A stretch of 49,786 nt of DNA from CAZTZY01 sp964617765. GTDB taxonomy: Bacteria > Pseudomonadota > Gammaproteobacteria > Pseudomonadales > DT-91. Of this stretch, positions 25,758 to 34,584 are shown piece after piece. The stretch lies in assembly GCA_964617765.1 (NCBI GenBank), contig CAZTZY010000009.1:1-49786 (forward strand). Direction: 5' to 3'. The position numbers and the translations under genes were made by a program. Each line of letters opens with the position of its first letter. Within the stretch, counting starts at the first letter, position 1. The notes beneath the pieces were generated by a model. That model worked only from the letters and a program-made list of their open reading frames with translations. It was not told the DNA's origin and made no database searches.

Positions 25758-26450
25758 CTATTTTTTTGCTGTTGGTTTCTTGGGTGTCGTTTTCTTGGCT
25801 GGAATTTCTTCAACTTCCTGACCTTTTATAACTTCACCTTTGAAAATCCATACTTTAACGCCTATAACACCGTATTGAGTATGAGCCTCATAAATTGCGT
25901 AATCAATATCTGCACGCAAGGTATGTAACGGAACTCTACCCTCTCTGTACCATTCAGAACGCGCAATTTCAGCACCGCCCAAACGACCACTTATTTCGAT
26001 TTTTATGCCCTGCGCACCTTGACGCATTGCATTCTGCACAGCTCTTTTCATTGCCCGACGAAACATCACTCGACGCTCTAACTGTTGAGCTACATTTTGC
26101 CCAACTAGTTTTGCATCTAAATCCGGCTTACGAATTTCTTCAATATTTAAATGCACCGGAACACCCATCATAGCGCTTAAAACAGCCCTTAGAGTATCCA
26201 CGTCCTCTCCCTTCTTACCTATAACAACACCTGGACGAGCAGTGTGAATTGTTATTCGTGCAGTTTGAGCAGGTCTTTCTATAACAATACGACTTACAGA
26301 GGCATTTTTTAATTTATCTTCTAAATACCGACGAACCTTAAGATCTGCAACCAAATTTTTGGCGTAGGTTTTACTATCGGCATACCAGATCGAATTATGA
26401 TCTTTTATAACACCTAACCTAAAGCCAATTGGATGTACTTTCTGACCCAT
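25758..26450 (-). CDS. rpsC: 30S ribosomal protein S3
   Basis: A 230-residue head protein with the KH domain (GVVIGKKGEDVDTLRAVLS) and the C-terminal domain containing GRLGGAEIARSEWYREGRVP. The extreme C-terminus is a Lys/Pro/Thr-rich tail (IPAKKTTPKKPTAKK). It forms the mRNA entry channel with S4 and S5. Confidence 0.98.
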   Translation of the reverse strand: MGQKVHPIGFRLGVIKDHNSIWYADSKTYAKNLVADLKVRRYLEDKLKNASVSRIVIERPAQTARITIHTARPGVVIGKKGEDVDTLRAVLSAMMGVPVHLNIEEIRKPDLDAKLVGQNVAQQLERRVMFRRAMKRAVQNAMRQGAQGIKIEISGRLGGAEIARSEWYREGRVPLHTLRADIDYAIYEAHTQYGVIGVKVWIFKGEVIKGQEVEEIPAKKTTPKKPTAKK

Positions 26451-26465
26451 ATAGCAGACTCCTAA

Positions 26466-26801
26466 TTATTCGCCGTCGGCGACTTTAACTGTAATGTGGC
26501 AAGTGCGTTTAACTATACGATCCGCACGACCTTTTGCACGAGGCAGAATGCGCTTAAGACTCATTCCTTCATCCACAAAAATTGTTGAGACTCTTAATTC
26601 ATCTATATCTGCGCCTTCATTATGCTCAGCATTTGCAATAGCAGAATTCAATGCTTTTTTAACTAGCACAGCAGCCTTTTTAGGACTGAAAGTCAAGATA
26701 TTCAGTGCTTGCTCCACACTTTTACCGCGAATTTGATCAGCAACTAAACGCGCTTTTTGCGCCGAAATTGCAGCGCCTTTTAATTTTGCAGCCACTTCCA
26801 T
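26466..26801 (-). CDS. rplV: 50S ribosomal protein L22
   Basis: A 111-residue L22 with its long exit-tunnel hairpin (SLKRILPRAKGRADRIVKRT), where macrolide-resistance changes occur in other species; it looks wild type. Two ATGs stand in tandem (26804 and 26801) downstream of AGAGG. I prefer the second because MEVAAKLKG aligns with the usual N-terminus. Confidence 0.95.
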   Translation of the reverse strand: MEVAAKLKGAAISAQKARLVADQIRGKSVEQALNILTFSPKKAAVLVKKALNSAIANAEHNEGADIDELRVSTIFVDEGMSLKRILPRAKGRADRIVKRTCHITVKVADGE

Positions 26802-26824
26802 CATTCAGACCTCTTGATCAACAC

Positions 26825-27100
26825 TTAACGCTTAGCCTTCTTATCAGCCACATGCCCCTTAAATGTACGGGTTGCAGCAAACTCACCTAATTTATGACCT
26901 ACCATATCTTCTGTTACAAATACAGGGACATGCAGCCTACCATTATGAACAGCAATTGTGAGACCAACCATATTAGGGAAGATCACAGAACGGCGAGACC
27001 ACGTTTTAATTGGACGCTTTTCGCCTTTATCAACCGCGACCTCAACTTTCTTCATCAAGTGAAGATCAATAAATGGCCCTTTTTTTAATGAACGTGGCAC
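26825..27100 (-). CDS. rpsS: 30S ribosomal protein S19
   Basis: A 91-residue head protein contacting tRNA through bridge B1a: MPRSLKKGPFIDLHLMKKVE, TWSRRSVIFPNMVGLTIAVH and GHKLGEFAATRTFKGHV are conserved. It lies between rplB and rplV. Confidence 0.98.
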   Translation of the reverse strand: MPRSLKKGPFIDLHLMKKVEVAVDKGEKRPIKTWSRRSVIFPNMVGLTIAVHNGRLHVPVFVTEDMVGHKLGEFAATRTFKGHVADKKAKR

Positions 27101-27112
27101 GTTTCAGCCCCC

Positions 27113-27940
27113 TTATTTAGATCTTCTATCGCGAACAATGAGTTTGTTCGTACGCTTGTTACTTCTTGTCTTATAACCTTTCGTAGGTACACCCCAAGGC
27201 GTCACAGGATGGCGACCCCCTGATGTCCTACCTTCTCCACCACCATGTGGGTGATCTACAGGATTCATTGCAACACCGCGAACTGTTGGCCTTACACCTC
27301 TCCAGCGCTTTGCGCCAGCCTTTCCTAAAGATCTAAGACTATGCTCACCATTAGAAACCTCTCCTAGCGTCGCTCGACATTCGGATAGAATTTTTCTCAT
27401 CTCCCCCGATCTCAAGCGAACTGTTACATATTGACCATCACGCGCAACCAATTGAACTGAAGCGCCCGCAGACCTTGCAATTTGGGCTCCTTTGCCAGGC
27501 TTAAGCTCGATACAATGAATTACACTACCAAGTGGTACATTTCTTAATGGCAATGTATTGCCTGGCTTGATTGGCGCATCTACTCCCGACTGAATTACAT
27601 CCCCCACCGAAACACCTTTAGGTGCTATGATGTAACTACGCTCACCATCAGGATATAGAATGAGCGCAATAAATGCAGTTCTGTTCGGATCGTATTCAAT
27701 TCGCTCGACTTTTGCCGGAATACCATCTTTATTTCTCTTAAAATCTATCAATCTATAATGCTGCTTATGCCCACCGCCAACGTGACGAGTGGTAATGCGA
27801 CCATTATTATTTCGACCACCATTCTTACTCTTTTTTTCAAGTAATGGCCAAAATGGCTCACCTTTATGCAAATCAGGATTCACGACACTTATTACAAAGC
27901 GACGGCCTGGTGATGTTGGTTTTGCTTTAACAATTGCCAT
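27113..27940 (-). CDS. rplB: 50S ribosomal protein L2
   Basis: A 275-residue protein essential for subunit joining and peptidyl transfer. The C-terminal loop GVAMNPVDHPHGGGEGRTSG, holding the histidine next to the catalytic centre, is intact, as is KPTSPGRRFVISVVNPDLHK at the N-terminus. Confidence 0.98.
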   Translation of the reverse strand: MAIVKAKPTSPGRRFVISVVNPDLHKGEPFWPLLEKKSKNGGRNNNGRITTRHVGGGHKQHYRLIDFKRNKDGIPAKVERIEYDPNRTAFIALILYPDGERSYIIAPKGVSVGDVIQSGVDAPIKPGNTLPLRNVPLGSVIHCIELKPGKGAQIARSAGASVQLVARDGQYVTVRLRSGEMRKILSECRATLGEVSNGEHSLRSLGKAGAKRWRGVRPTVRGVAMNPVDHPHGGGEGRTSGGRHPVTPWGVPTKGYKTRSNKRTNKLIVRDRRSK

Positions 27941-27949
27941 ATATAACCC

Positions 27950-28246
27950 TTACTCTGCTACTGACAGATCAATCTCATGACCTTCAGCTAAACGTACATA
28001 TGCTTTTTTAGTATCCGAGCGCTTAGAAAAACCAAATTTATTGCGCTTGACCTTACCTTTTGATTTAACAACCTGAACACCGGTTACTTTTACATTAAAA
28101 ATCTTCTCAACGGCCTTTTTGATTTCAAGCTTGTTGGCATCTATAGCAACTTTAAATACAAACTGGTTTGCATTTTCAGCGCCTATTGCGGCCTTTTCAG
28201 AAATATATGGGCCCAACAATACATTAAATATACGCTCTGGATTCAT
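27950..28246 (-). CDS. rplW: 50S ribosomal protein L23
   Basis: A 98-residue exit-site protein that docks trigger factor and SRP. Visible motifs are LLGPYISEKAAIGAENANQF and VEKIFNVKVTGVQVVKSKGK. Its start overlaps the rplD stop by four bases (ATGA), implying coupled translation. Confidence 0.97.
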   Translation of the reverse strand: MNPERIFNVLLGPYISEKAAIGAENANQFVFKVAIDANKLEIKKAVEKIFNVKVTGVQVVKSKGKVKRNKFGFSKRSDTKKAYVRLAEGHEIDLSVAE

Positions 28247-28860
28247 CCCAACAACTCCTCAAACTTTTTCAGCGCAGCAACTGTTACTATTACCTTACCG
28301 AAACTTACCAAACTAACAGGATCAACTGCATTTACGTCCAAAACATCTATCTTTGGAATATTTCTAGCCGCCAAATACAAATTCGCATCTAATTCATCAG
28401 TCACAATTAATGCATCTGTTACCGAATATGCATTAAGCTTTTCCAATAGTATTTTTGTTTTTGGCTGATCCAGCGTCAAGGAATCCACAACCACAAGGCG
28501 ATCCTTGCGAGCCAACTCAGACAATATGGTACACATTGCTGCCCGATACATTTTACGATTTACTTTTTGATCAAAATCTCGAGGCTGAGCAGCAAACGCT
28601 CTACCGCCACCAACCCATATAGGGCTGCGTATAGTACCTGCACGCGCACGACCAGTACCCTTTTGCCGCCACGGTTTTTTTCCACCACCACGCACTTCCG
28701 CACGAGTTTTTTGGGCTTTCGTACCCTGCCTGGCAGCAGCCAAATAAGCAGTCACAACCTGATGAACCAAGTCTTCATTATACGCGCGAGCAAATGCGAC
28801 CTCTGAAACCTTTACAGTTCCTGATTTCACATTACCTGGAGCAACAATGCTTAATTCCAT
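28243..28860 (-). CDS. rplD: 50S ribosomal protein L4
   Basis: A 205-residue L4 with its tunnel loop (KTRAEVRGGGKKPWRQKGTG, then RARAGTIRSPIWVGGG). In E. coli L4 regulates the S10 operon through a long leader; that leader is not present ahead of rpsJ here. GAGGAG is six bases before the ATG at 28860, which rules out the ATG at 28866. Confidence 0.97.
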   Translation of the reverse strand: MELSIVAPGNVKSGTVKVSEVAFARAYNEDLVHQVVTAYLAAARQGTKAQKTRAEVRGGGKKPWRQKGTGRARAGTIRSPIWVGGGRAFAAQPRDFDQKVNRKMYRAAMCTILSELARKDRLVVVDSLTLDQPKTKILLEKLNAYSVTDALIVTDELDANLYLAARNIPKIDVLDVNAVDPVSLVSFGKVIVTVAALKKFEELLG

Positions 28861-28870
28861 TATCATCTCC

Positions 28871-29509
28871 TCAACTATTTACTTTAACGGCTGACTGCAA
28901 TATGACATTGCCACCAACTGCACCAGGGATAGATCCTTTCACAAGAATCACATTATTTGCCTCATCCACACGCACAACCTCTAAATTCTGTGTAGTGACG
29001 CGAGCATCTCCCATATGACCAGCCATCTTTTTTCCCTTCCATACACGCCCAGGCGTTTGGCACTGACCAATAGATCCAGGAGCACGATGGGATACTGAGT
29101 TACCATGGGTAGCATCTTGCATACGGAAATTCCAACGCTTTATACCACCCTGAAATCCCTTACCTTTAGACTGACCAACAACATCAATTATTTGACCCGC
29201 CTGAAAGCGCGATGCTGTAAGCTCTTGACCAACCTGATATTCTGAAGATTTATCAACGCGAAATTCCCAAAGACTTCTTCCAGCCTCAACTCCCGCCTTA
29301 GAAAAATGCCCGGCCTCTGCCTTAGAGACACGCGATGCTTTACGTGAGCCTGCCGAAACCTGAATAGCACTATAGCCATCCACCGAATCAGACTTTATCT
29401 GGGCAACTTTATTGGAAAGTATTTCAACTACTGTAACCGGGATAGAGATACCATCCTCAGTAAAAACTCTTGTCATGCCGCATTTGCGACCGACTAAACC
29501 TATAGTCAT
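28871..29509 (-). CDS. rplC: 50S ribosomal protein L3
   Basis: A 212-residue L3: MTIGLVGRKCGMTRVFTEDG and the central extension reaching the peptidyl-transferase centre (KGKGFQGGIKRWNF, HGNSVSHRAPGSIGQCQTPG) are conserved. A 93-nt spacer containing a hairpin separates it from rpsJ, which is longer than other gaps in this operon. Confidence 0.98.
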   Translation of the reverse strand: MTIGLVGRKCGMTRVFTEDGISIPVTVVEILSNKVAQIKSDSVDGYSAIQVSAGSRKASRVSKAEAGHFSKAGVEAGRSLWEFRVDKSSEYQVGQELTASRFQAGQIIDVVGQSKGKGFQGGIKRWNFRMQDATHGNSVSHRAPGSIGQCQTPGRVWKGKKMAGHMGDARVTTQNLEVVRVDEANNVILVKGSIPGAVGGNVILQSAVKVNS

Positions 29510-29565
29510 TTTTCTGACCTCATGTGTACGGGGCTTAACCCTCTATGGCCGCATCAAGCGTTACA

Positions 29566-29586
29566 CCCGAGCTATATATAGACGGG
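29566..29586 (-). promoter_or_regulatory. Hairpin in the rpsJ-rplC spacer
   Basis: CCCG (29566-29569) and CGGG (29583-29586) enclose the palindrome CTATATATAG (29572-29581). In the transcript this would give an interrupted stem between rpsJ and rplC. Role unknown; a regulatory or processing site is inference. Confidence 0.35.
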
Positions 29587-29602
29587 CACTTAAATTTCCA
29601 AC

Positions 29603-29914
29603 TCAACCTAAACTGATCTGAACCTCTACACCGGCAGCAAGATCAAGCTTCATCAACGCATCAACAGTTTTTTCTGTTGGCTCTACTATATCCAGCAAGC
29701 GCTTATGCGTACGTATTTCATATTGATCTCGAGCATCTTTATTTACATGCGGAGATGTCAATACTGTAAATCGCTCTTTGCGCGTAGGTAATGGTATTGG
29801 ACCACGAACCTGAGCGCCTGTACGCTTCGCTGTTTCAACTATTTCTTCTGTCGAAACATCAATCAGGCGATGATCAAAAGCCTTCAATCTTATTCTGATT
29901 CGCTGATTTTGCAT
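29603..29914 (-). CDS. rpsJ: 30S ribosomal protein S10 (NusE)
   Basis: A 103-residue protein of the small-subunit head that also acts as NusE in antitermination with NusB and NusG. MQNQRIRIRLKAFDHRLIDV and the loop GPIPLPTRKERFTVLTSPHV are intact. It is the first gene after its own strong promoter (29974-30002), which is preceded by the tuf terminator. Confidence 0.98.
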   Translation of the reverse strand: MQNQRIRIRLKAFDHRLIDVSTEEIVETAKRTGAQVRGPIPLPTRKERFTVLTSPHVNKDARDQYEIRTHKRLLDIVEPTEKTVDALMKLDLAAGVEVQISLG

Positions 29915-29973
29915 TTATTCATAACTCCAGTATTCATTTCTCTTTACAGACCAACCTGCAAAAAGGAGGCGAA

Positions 29974-30002
29974 ATTCTATCGGCCAATGAGGCCGCTGTC
30001 AA
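29974..30002 (-). promoter_or_regulatory. Strong sigma70 promoter of the S10 operon
   Basis: On the - strand, a perfect TTGACA (30002-29997), a 17-nt spacer and TAGAAT (29979-29974) lie 60 nt before rpsJ. The spacer contains the inverted repeat CGGCC-TCATT-GGCCG. Downstream is TTCGCCTCCTTTTTG, shared with the tRNA-Trp/secE and rpsL promoters. Confidence 0.88.
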
Positions 30003-30080
30003 TATAGATTACACGATTAATTTATATTTTATTATCTAATTTAAGAGGTCGATTATACATGCCAGATTTATCTATCGATA

Positions 30081-30108
30081 AAAAAGGCTGGCAATGCCAG
30101 CCTTTTTA
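30081..30108. terminator. Terminator after tuf
   Basis: GGCTGGC and GCCAGCC (30086-30102, small loop) are flanked by AAAAA and TTTTT. It ends the str operon 20 nt past the tuf stop and insulates it from the S10 promoter. Confidence 0.92.
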
Positions 30109-30123
30109 TTATATCGACGGGGA

Positions 30124-31347
30124 CTATCCAAGAATTTTCGCAACTACTCCAGCTCCAACCGTTCTGCCCCCTTCGCGAATGGCAAAACGCAAGCCATCAT
30201 CCATTGCAACTGGGTGAATCAAAGTGACCACCATTTGAACATTGTCACCTGGCATAACCATTTCCACTCCCTCTGGAAGCTCGCAAGAGCCGGTTACATC
30301 TGTAGTACGAAAGTAAAACTGCGGACGATAACCCTTAAAGAATGGAGTATGACGACCGCCTTCTTCCTTACTGAGCACATATACCTCTGCTTCAAACTTG
30401 GTATGAGGCTTGATTGAACCCGGCTTTGCTAAAACTTGGCCACGCTCTACATCTTCACGCTTTGTACCGCGCAACAGAACACCCACGTTCTCACCTGCAC
30501 GACCTTCATCAAGCATTTTACGGAACATTTCAACGCCGGTACATGTGGTCTTAGCGGTATCTTTAATACCAACAATCTCTAATTCCTCACCTACTTTTAC
30601 AATTCCACGCTCAACACGACCAGTCACTACAGTACCGCGACCCGATATAGAGAACACATCCTCAACAGGCAACAGGAACGGCTGATCAATTGCACGCACA
30701 GGATCAGGTATATAAACATCCAACGCCTGAATAAGATTTTTGACCGCGGTTACGCCTAACTCATTGTCATCTTTACCTTCTAGGGCCATTTTTGCTGAAC
30801 CGCAAATTATCGGTGTATCATCACCTGGAAATTCATACTGACTAAGAAGATCACGTAATTCCATCTCAACCAATTCTTTCATTTCTTCATATTCTTCAGA
30901 ACCTACACCACCGCAATCATCAGCAAGTAAGTCAGCTTTATTTAAGAAAACAACGATATATGGCACACCTACCTGACGAGACAATAAAATGTGCTCTCGA
31001 GTTTGCGGCATTGGGCCATCTGTAGCACCACAAACCAAAATGGCGCCATCCATTTGAGCAGCACCGGTAATCATATTTTTCACATAATCGGCATGGCCAG
31101 GACAATCAACATGCGCATAGTGACGAATTTGTGATTCATATTCGACATGCGATGTAGATATAGTAATGCCACGTTCTTTTTCTTCTGGGGCCTTATCAAT
31201 ACCATCAAACGCAACCGCAGCACCACCCCAAAGATCCGCACACACCTTGGTCAAGGCTGCTGTCAGTGTAGTTTTACCATGGTCTACGTGACCAATTGTC
31301 CCCACGTTTACATGCAGTTTATTACGTTCAAATTTTGATTTAGCCAC
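30124..31347 (-). CDS. tuf: Elongation factor Tu
   Basis: A 407-residue GTPase delivering aminoacyl-tRNA to the ribosome. G1 GHVDHGKT (19-26), DCPGH (80-84) and NKAD (135-138) are intact, followed by the beta-barrel domains ending GRTVGAGVVAKILG. It is about ten residues longer than pseudomonad EF-Tu as I remember it; the extra residues (DDCGGVGSEEYEEM, about 142-155) fall just after NKAD. It is the last gene of the str operon and appears to be the only tuf in the window, since the usual second copy upstream of secE is missing. Confidence 0.98.
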   Translation of the reverse strand: MAKSKFERNKLHVNVGTIGHVDHGKTTLTAALTKVCADLWGGAAVAFDGIDKAPEEKERGITISTSHVEYESQIRHYAHVDCPGHADYVKNMITGAAQMDGAILVCGATDGPMPQTREHILLSRQVGVPYIVVFLNKADLLADDCGGVGSEEYEEMKELVEMELRDLLSQYEFPGDDTPIICGSAKMALEGKDDNELGVTAVKNLIQALDVYIPDPVRAIDQPFLLPVEDVFSISGRGTVVTGRVERGIVKVGEELEIVGIKDTAKTTCTGVEMFRKMLDEGRAGENVGVLLRGTKREDVERGQVLAKPGSIKPHTKFEAEVYVLSKEEGGRHTPFFKGYRPQFYFRTTDVTGSCELPEGVEMVMPGDNVQMVVTLIHPVAMDDGLRFAIREGGRTVGAGVVAKILG

Positions 31348-31382
31348 TTTGATATCCTCTTTAAAGTCTTATTAATTAAAAA

Positions 31383-33488
31383 TTAGCTGTTTTTAGAAAT
31401 GATTTCTTCAGCGATGTTATTTGGCGCTGGAGAATATCGCTCAAATTCCATGGTAAACGTTGCTCTACCTTGAGTTGCTGAACGCAAATCAGTGGCATAT
31501 CCAAACATCTCACCCAGCGGTACTTCAGCATCAACGACTTTGCCCATTGCATTTTCGCTCATGCCAAGAATCATGCCGCGACGACGATTTAAGTCACCAA
31601 CAACATCACCCATATTTTCTTCAGGCGTTACAACTTCAACCTTCATGATCGGCTCTAGTAATTTAGCACCGCCATGTTGAGAAAGTTTTTTTGTAGCCAT
31701 CGATGCAGCCACCTTAAATGCCATTTCATTAGAATCGACATCATGATAAGAGCCATCAAATAAGGTAGCTTTCAAACCCAACAACGGATATCCAGCCAAA
31801 ATACCATTTTTCATCTGCTCTGAAATACCTTTTTCTACCGCAGGAACATATTCACGAGGAACAGTGCCTCCAACTACCTCATTCAGGAATACTAAACCCT
31901 CTGCATTAGCATCGTCAGCTGGCTCAAATCTTACCCATACATGCCCATATTGACCGCGACCACCCGATTGACGTACAAACTTACCCTCAATCTCACATTT
32001 ATTAGTTATTGTCTCTCTATAAGCTACTTGAGGCTTACCAATATTTGCCTCAACGCTAAACTCACGCCGCATACGATCAACAATAATATCCAAATGTAAC
32101 TCGCCCATTCCTGAAATAATCGTCTGCCCAGACTCTTCATCAGTTTTCACCCTGAAAGAAGGATCTTCTTGTGCAAGCTTACCCAGAGCAACACCCATTT
32201 TTTCTTGATCGGCTTTTGTCTTTGGCTCAACAGCAACTGAAATTACAGGCTCAGGAAACTCCATCCGCTCAAGAACAATAACATTATCAACATCGCATAA
32301 TGTATCGCCTGTAGTTGTATCTTTCAGACCAATAGCCGCCGCTATATCGCCAGCAAATACTTCTTTGATTTCTTCGCGATTATTCGCATGCATTTGCACC
32401 ATGCGCCCAACACGCTCTTTTTTACATTTAACTGAATTATAAATTCCCGTACCGCTTTCTAACTTACCTGAATAAACACGAAAAAATGTCAACGTACCTA
32501 CAAATGGATCCGTGGCTATTTTAAATGCTAACGCAGCAAAAGGAGCATTGTCGTCAGCTTCACGAGTTGCCTTCGTTTCATCTTTATCATCTAATGTTCC
32601 CTCAATCGGCTTCACTTCTTTGGGTGATGGCAGATACTGAACTACAGCATCCAACATAGCCTGAACGCCTTTATTTTTAAAAGCAGAACCGCCTAACACA
32701 GGAACAATTTCATTAGCCAATGTACGCTTACGAATTCCAGCAATAACCTCTTCCTCAGTTAATTCATTTCCTTCAAGATACTTTTCCATCAATTCATCAG
32801 TGGATTCCGCAGCGGTCTCAACAATAAATTCACGCATTTTAATACATTCATCTAGCATATCAGGAGGCACTTCACCATAAGTGAAGGTCATACCTTGATC
32901 TTCCTCATTCCACATTATGGTTTTCATTTTTATAAGGTCAACAACACCCTTAAATTCATCTTCCGCGCCAATAGTCATTTGCAACGGTACTGCTATAGCA
33001 CCCAACCTATCCTTCAACTGGCCAACTACTTTTTTGAAGTTAGCACCGGCACGATCCATTTTATTCACAAAGACCATTCGAGGAACAGCATATTTATTTG
33101 CCTGACGCCATACTGTTTCTGTCTGAGGCTGGACACCGGAAGATCCACATAACACAACAACCGCACCATCAAGAACGCGCAAAGAACGTTCAACTTCAAT
33201 TGTGAAATCTACGTGCCCGGGCGTATCTATAATATTAATCCGATGCTGATCAAATTGCTTTTGCATGCCTGCCCAAAAGCAGGTGGTCGCAGCTGATGTA
33301 ATGGTAATGCCACGCTCCTGCTCCTGTTCCATCCAATCCATTGTTGCGGCGCCATCATGAACTTCACCTATCTTGTGAGACAGCCCGGTATAGAACAATA
33401 CCCGCTCAGTAGTGGTGGTTTTACCCGCATCCACGTGAGCACAAATACCTATATTACGATAACGACTTAATGGGGTCTTACGCGCCAC
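31383..33488 (-). CDS. fusA: Elongation factor G
   Basis: A 701-residue translocase. GTP-binding AHVDAGKTTTTER starts at residue 17, with DTPGHVDFT and NKMDR further on; domain IV and V segments (GRGQYGHVWVRFEPA, ATQGRATFTMEFERYSPAP) are complete. It is encoded between rpsG and tuf as in the classical str operon. Fusidic acid target positions cannot be judged reliably by eye. Confidence 0.98.
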   Translation of the reverse strand: MARKTPLSRYRNIGICAHVDAGKTTTTERVLFYTGLSHKIGEVHDGAATMDWMEQEQERGITITSAATTCFWAGMQKQFDQHRINIIDTPGHVDFTIEVERSLRVLDGAVVVLCGSSGVQPQTETVWRQANKYAVPRMVFVNKMDRAGANFKKVVGQLKDRLGAIAVPLQMTIGAEDEFKGVVDLIKMKTIMWNEEDQGMTFTYGEVPPDMLDECIKMREFIVETAAESTDELMEKYLEGNELTEEEVIAGIRKRTLANEIVPVLGGSAFKNKGVQAMLDAVVQYLPSPKEVKPIEGTLDDKDETKATREADDNAPFAALAFKIATDPFVGTLTFFRVYSGKLESGTGIYNSVKCKKERVGRMVQMHANNREEIKEVFAGDIAAAIGLKDTTTGDTLCDVDNVIVLERMEFPEPVISVAVEPKTKADQEKMGVALGKLAQEDPSFRVKTDEESGQTIISGMGELHLDIIVDRMRREFSVEANIGKPQVAYRETITNKCEIEGKFVRQSGGRGQYGHVWVRFEPADDANAEGLVFLNEVVGGTVPREYVPAVEKGISEQMKNGILAGYPLLGLKATLFDGSYHDVDSNEMAFKVAASMATKKLSQHGGAKLLEPIMKVEVVTPEENMGDVVGDLNRRRGMILGMSENAMGKVVDAEVPLGEMFGYATDLRSATQGRATFTMEFERYSPAPNNIAEEIISKNS

Positions 33489-33507
33489 GATAATTCCTTA
33501 AATAAAA

Positions 33508-33978
33508 TTAGAAACGGAAATGTGAGAAAGCTTTATTTGCTTCAGCCATGCGATGAACGTCTTCACGCTTCTTAACCGCATTACCCTTACCTTGTGAAGC
33601 ATCAATAATTTCACCAGCCAAACGCTGACCCATCGATTTCTCACCGCGACCACGCGAATAATCCACCAACCAACGCATTGCTAACGCACTCCTGCGAGAA
33701 GCACGCACCTCAACAGGCACCTGATAAGTAGCGCCGCCAACACGACGAGCCTTAACTTCAACCATTGGAGCAATTTTTTCTAGCGCAGCTTCAAATGTTG
33801 CCAAAGGGTCTCCACCCAACTTCTCTTCCACAATTGCTAAAGCTCCATAAACAATACGTTCAGCGACAGCCTTTTTGCCGCTTACCATCACAATATTCAT
33901 AAACTTTGCCAAAGTTACATTTTTAAACTTTGGATCAGGCAACACGTCTCTTTTTGCTACTACTCTTCTTCTTGGCAT
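33508..33978 (-). CDS. rpsG: 30S ribosomal protein S7
   Basis: A 156-residue primary 16S-binding protein of the head: MPRRRVVAKRDVLPDPKFKN, MVEVKARRVGGATYQVPVEV and KREDVHRMAEANKAFSHFRF are diagnostic. In E. coli S7 represses the str operon at the rpsL-rpsG spacer. That spacer is 85 nt here and could hold such a site, but I cannot confirm one. The open frame extends 11 codons upstream without conservation. Confidence 0.97.
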   Translation of the reverse strand: MPRRRVVAKRDVLPDPKFKNVTLAKFMNIVMVSGKKAVAERIVYGALAIVEEKLGGDPLATFEAALEKIAPMVEVKARRVGGATYQVPVEVRASRRSALAMRWLVDYSRGRGEKSMGQRLAGEIIDASQGKGNAVKKREDVHRMAEANKAFSHFRF

Positions 33979-34063
33979 TTCGCTCTCTCTATTCAGGTTC
34001 ACCCAAAACAAAATTATGTTTGGCCTTACTGTTTTTAGTTTATATTTCTAGTTGATCGAAAAA

Positions 34064-34438
34064 TTATTTTTTAGGGCGCTTGGTGCCATATTTAGATCGA
34101 CCTTGCTTACGCGCACTGACACCCTGAGTATCCAAGGCGCCACGAATTGTGTGGTAACGAACACCTGGCAAATCCTTCACACGTCCACCACGTATAAGTA
34201 TAACGCTATGCTCTTGCAGGTTATGGCCTTCGCCACCAATATACGAAGTTACCTCAAAGCCGTTCGTCAAGCGCACACGACAAACTTTACGTAGTGCCGA
34301 GTTAGGTTTTTTAGGGGTTGTAGTATATACACGAGTACATACACCCCGACGCTGCGGACTACCCTGCAGTGCACGCACATCCGTCTTTTCAACCTTGCTT
34401 TTTCTAGGCTTACGAACCAACTGATTGATCGTTGCCAT
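34064..34438 (-). CDS. rpsL: 30S ribosomal protein S12
   Basis: A 124-residue decoding-centre protein. K43 (in TTPKKPNSALRK) and K88 (in GRVKDLPGVRYHT), the positions changed in streptomycin-resistant mutants, are both lysine, so the protein is the sensitive wild-type form. It opens MATINQLVRKPRKS. Its own promoter lies at 34529-34557, separate from rpoC. Confidence 0.98.
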   Translation of the reverse strand: MATINQLVRKPRKSKVEKTDVRALQGSPQRRGVCTRVYTTTPKKPNSALRKVCRVRLTNGFEVTSYIGGEGHNLQEHSVILIRGGRVKDLPGVRYHTIRGALDTQGVSARKQGRSKYGTKRPKK

Positions 34439-34485
34439 TAACACACTCCACAACTCAAACCCATAACGGGGAAACTTATATTAAA

Positions 34486-34508
34486 AATGGGACTTTACCA
34501 ATCCCACT
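34486..34508 (-). promoter_or_regulatory. Attenuator-like hairpin in the rpsL leader
   Basis: On the - strand AGTGGGA (34508-34502) can pair with TCCCATT (34492-34486), one G-T pair, 9-nt loop, and is followed by TTTAA with more T just inside the arm. It lies between the rpsL promoter and the gene. Weak but well placed. Confidence 0.45.
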
Positions 34509-34528
34509 CACTCAAAAATGGATGCAAA

Positions 34529-34557
34529 ATTCTACAGAAGCATGGAGCGACAGTCAA
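34529..34557 (-). promoter_or_regulatory. Sigma70 promoter of the str operon
   Basis: On the - strand, TTGACT (34557-34552), a 17-nt spacer and TAGAAT (34534-34529) lie about 90 nt before rpsL. The next bases, TTTGCATCCATTTTTG, resemble those after the S10 and tRNA-Trp promoters. Confidence 0.85.
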
Positions 34558-34584
34558 GTAGCGCATTTTAAGAATAATGGCATT

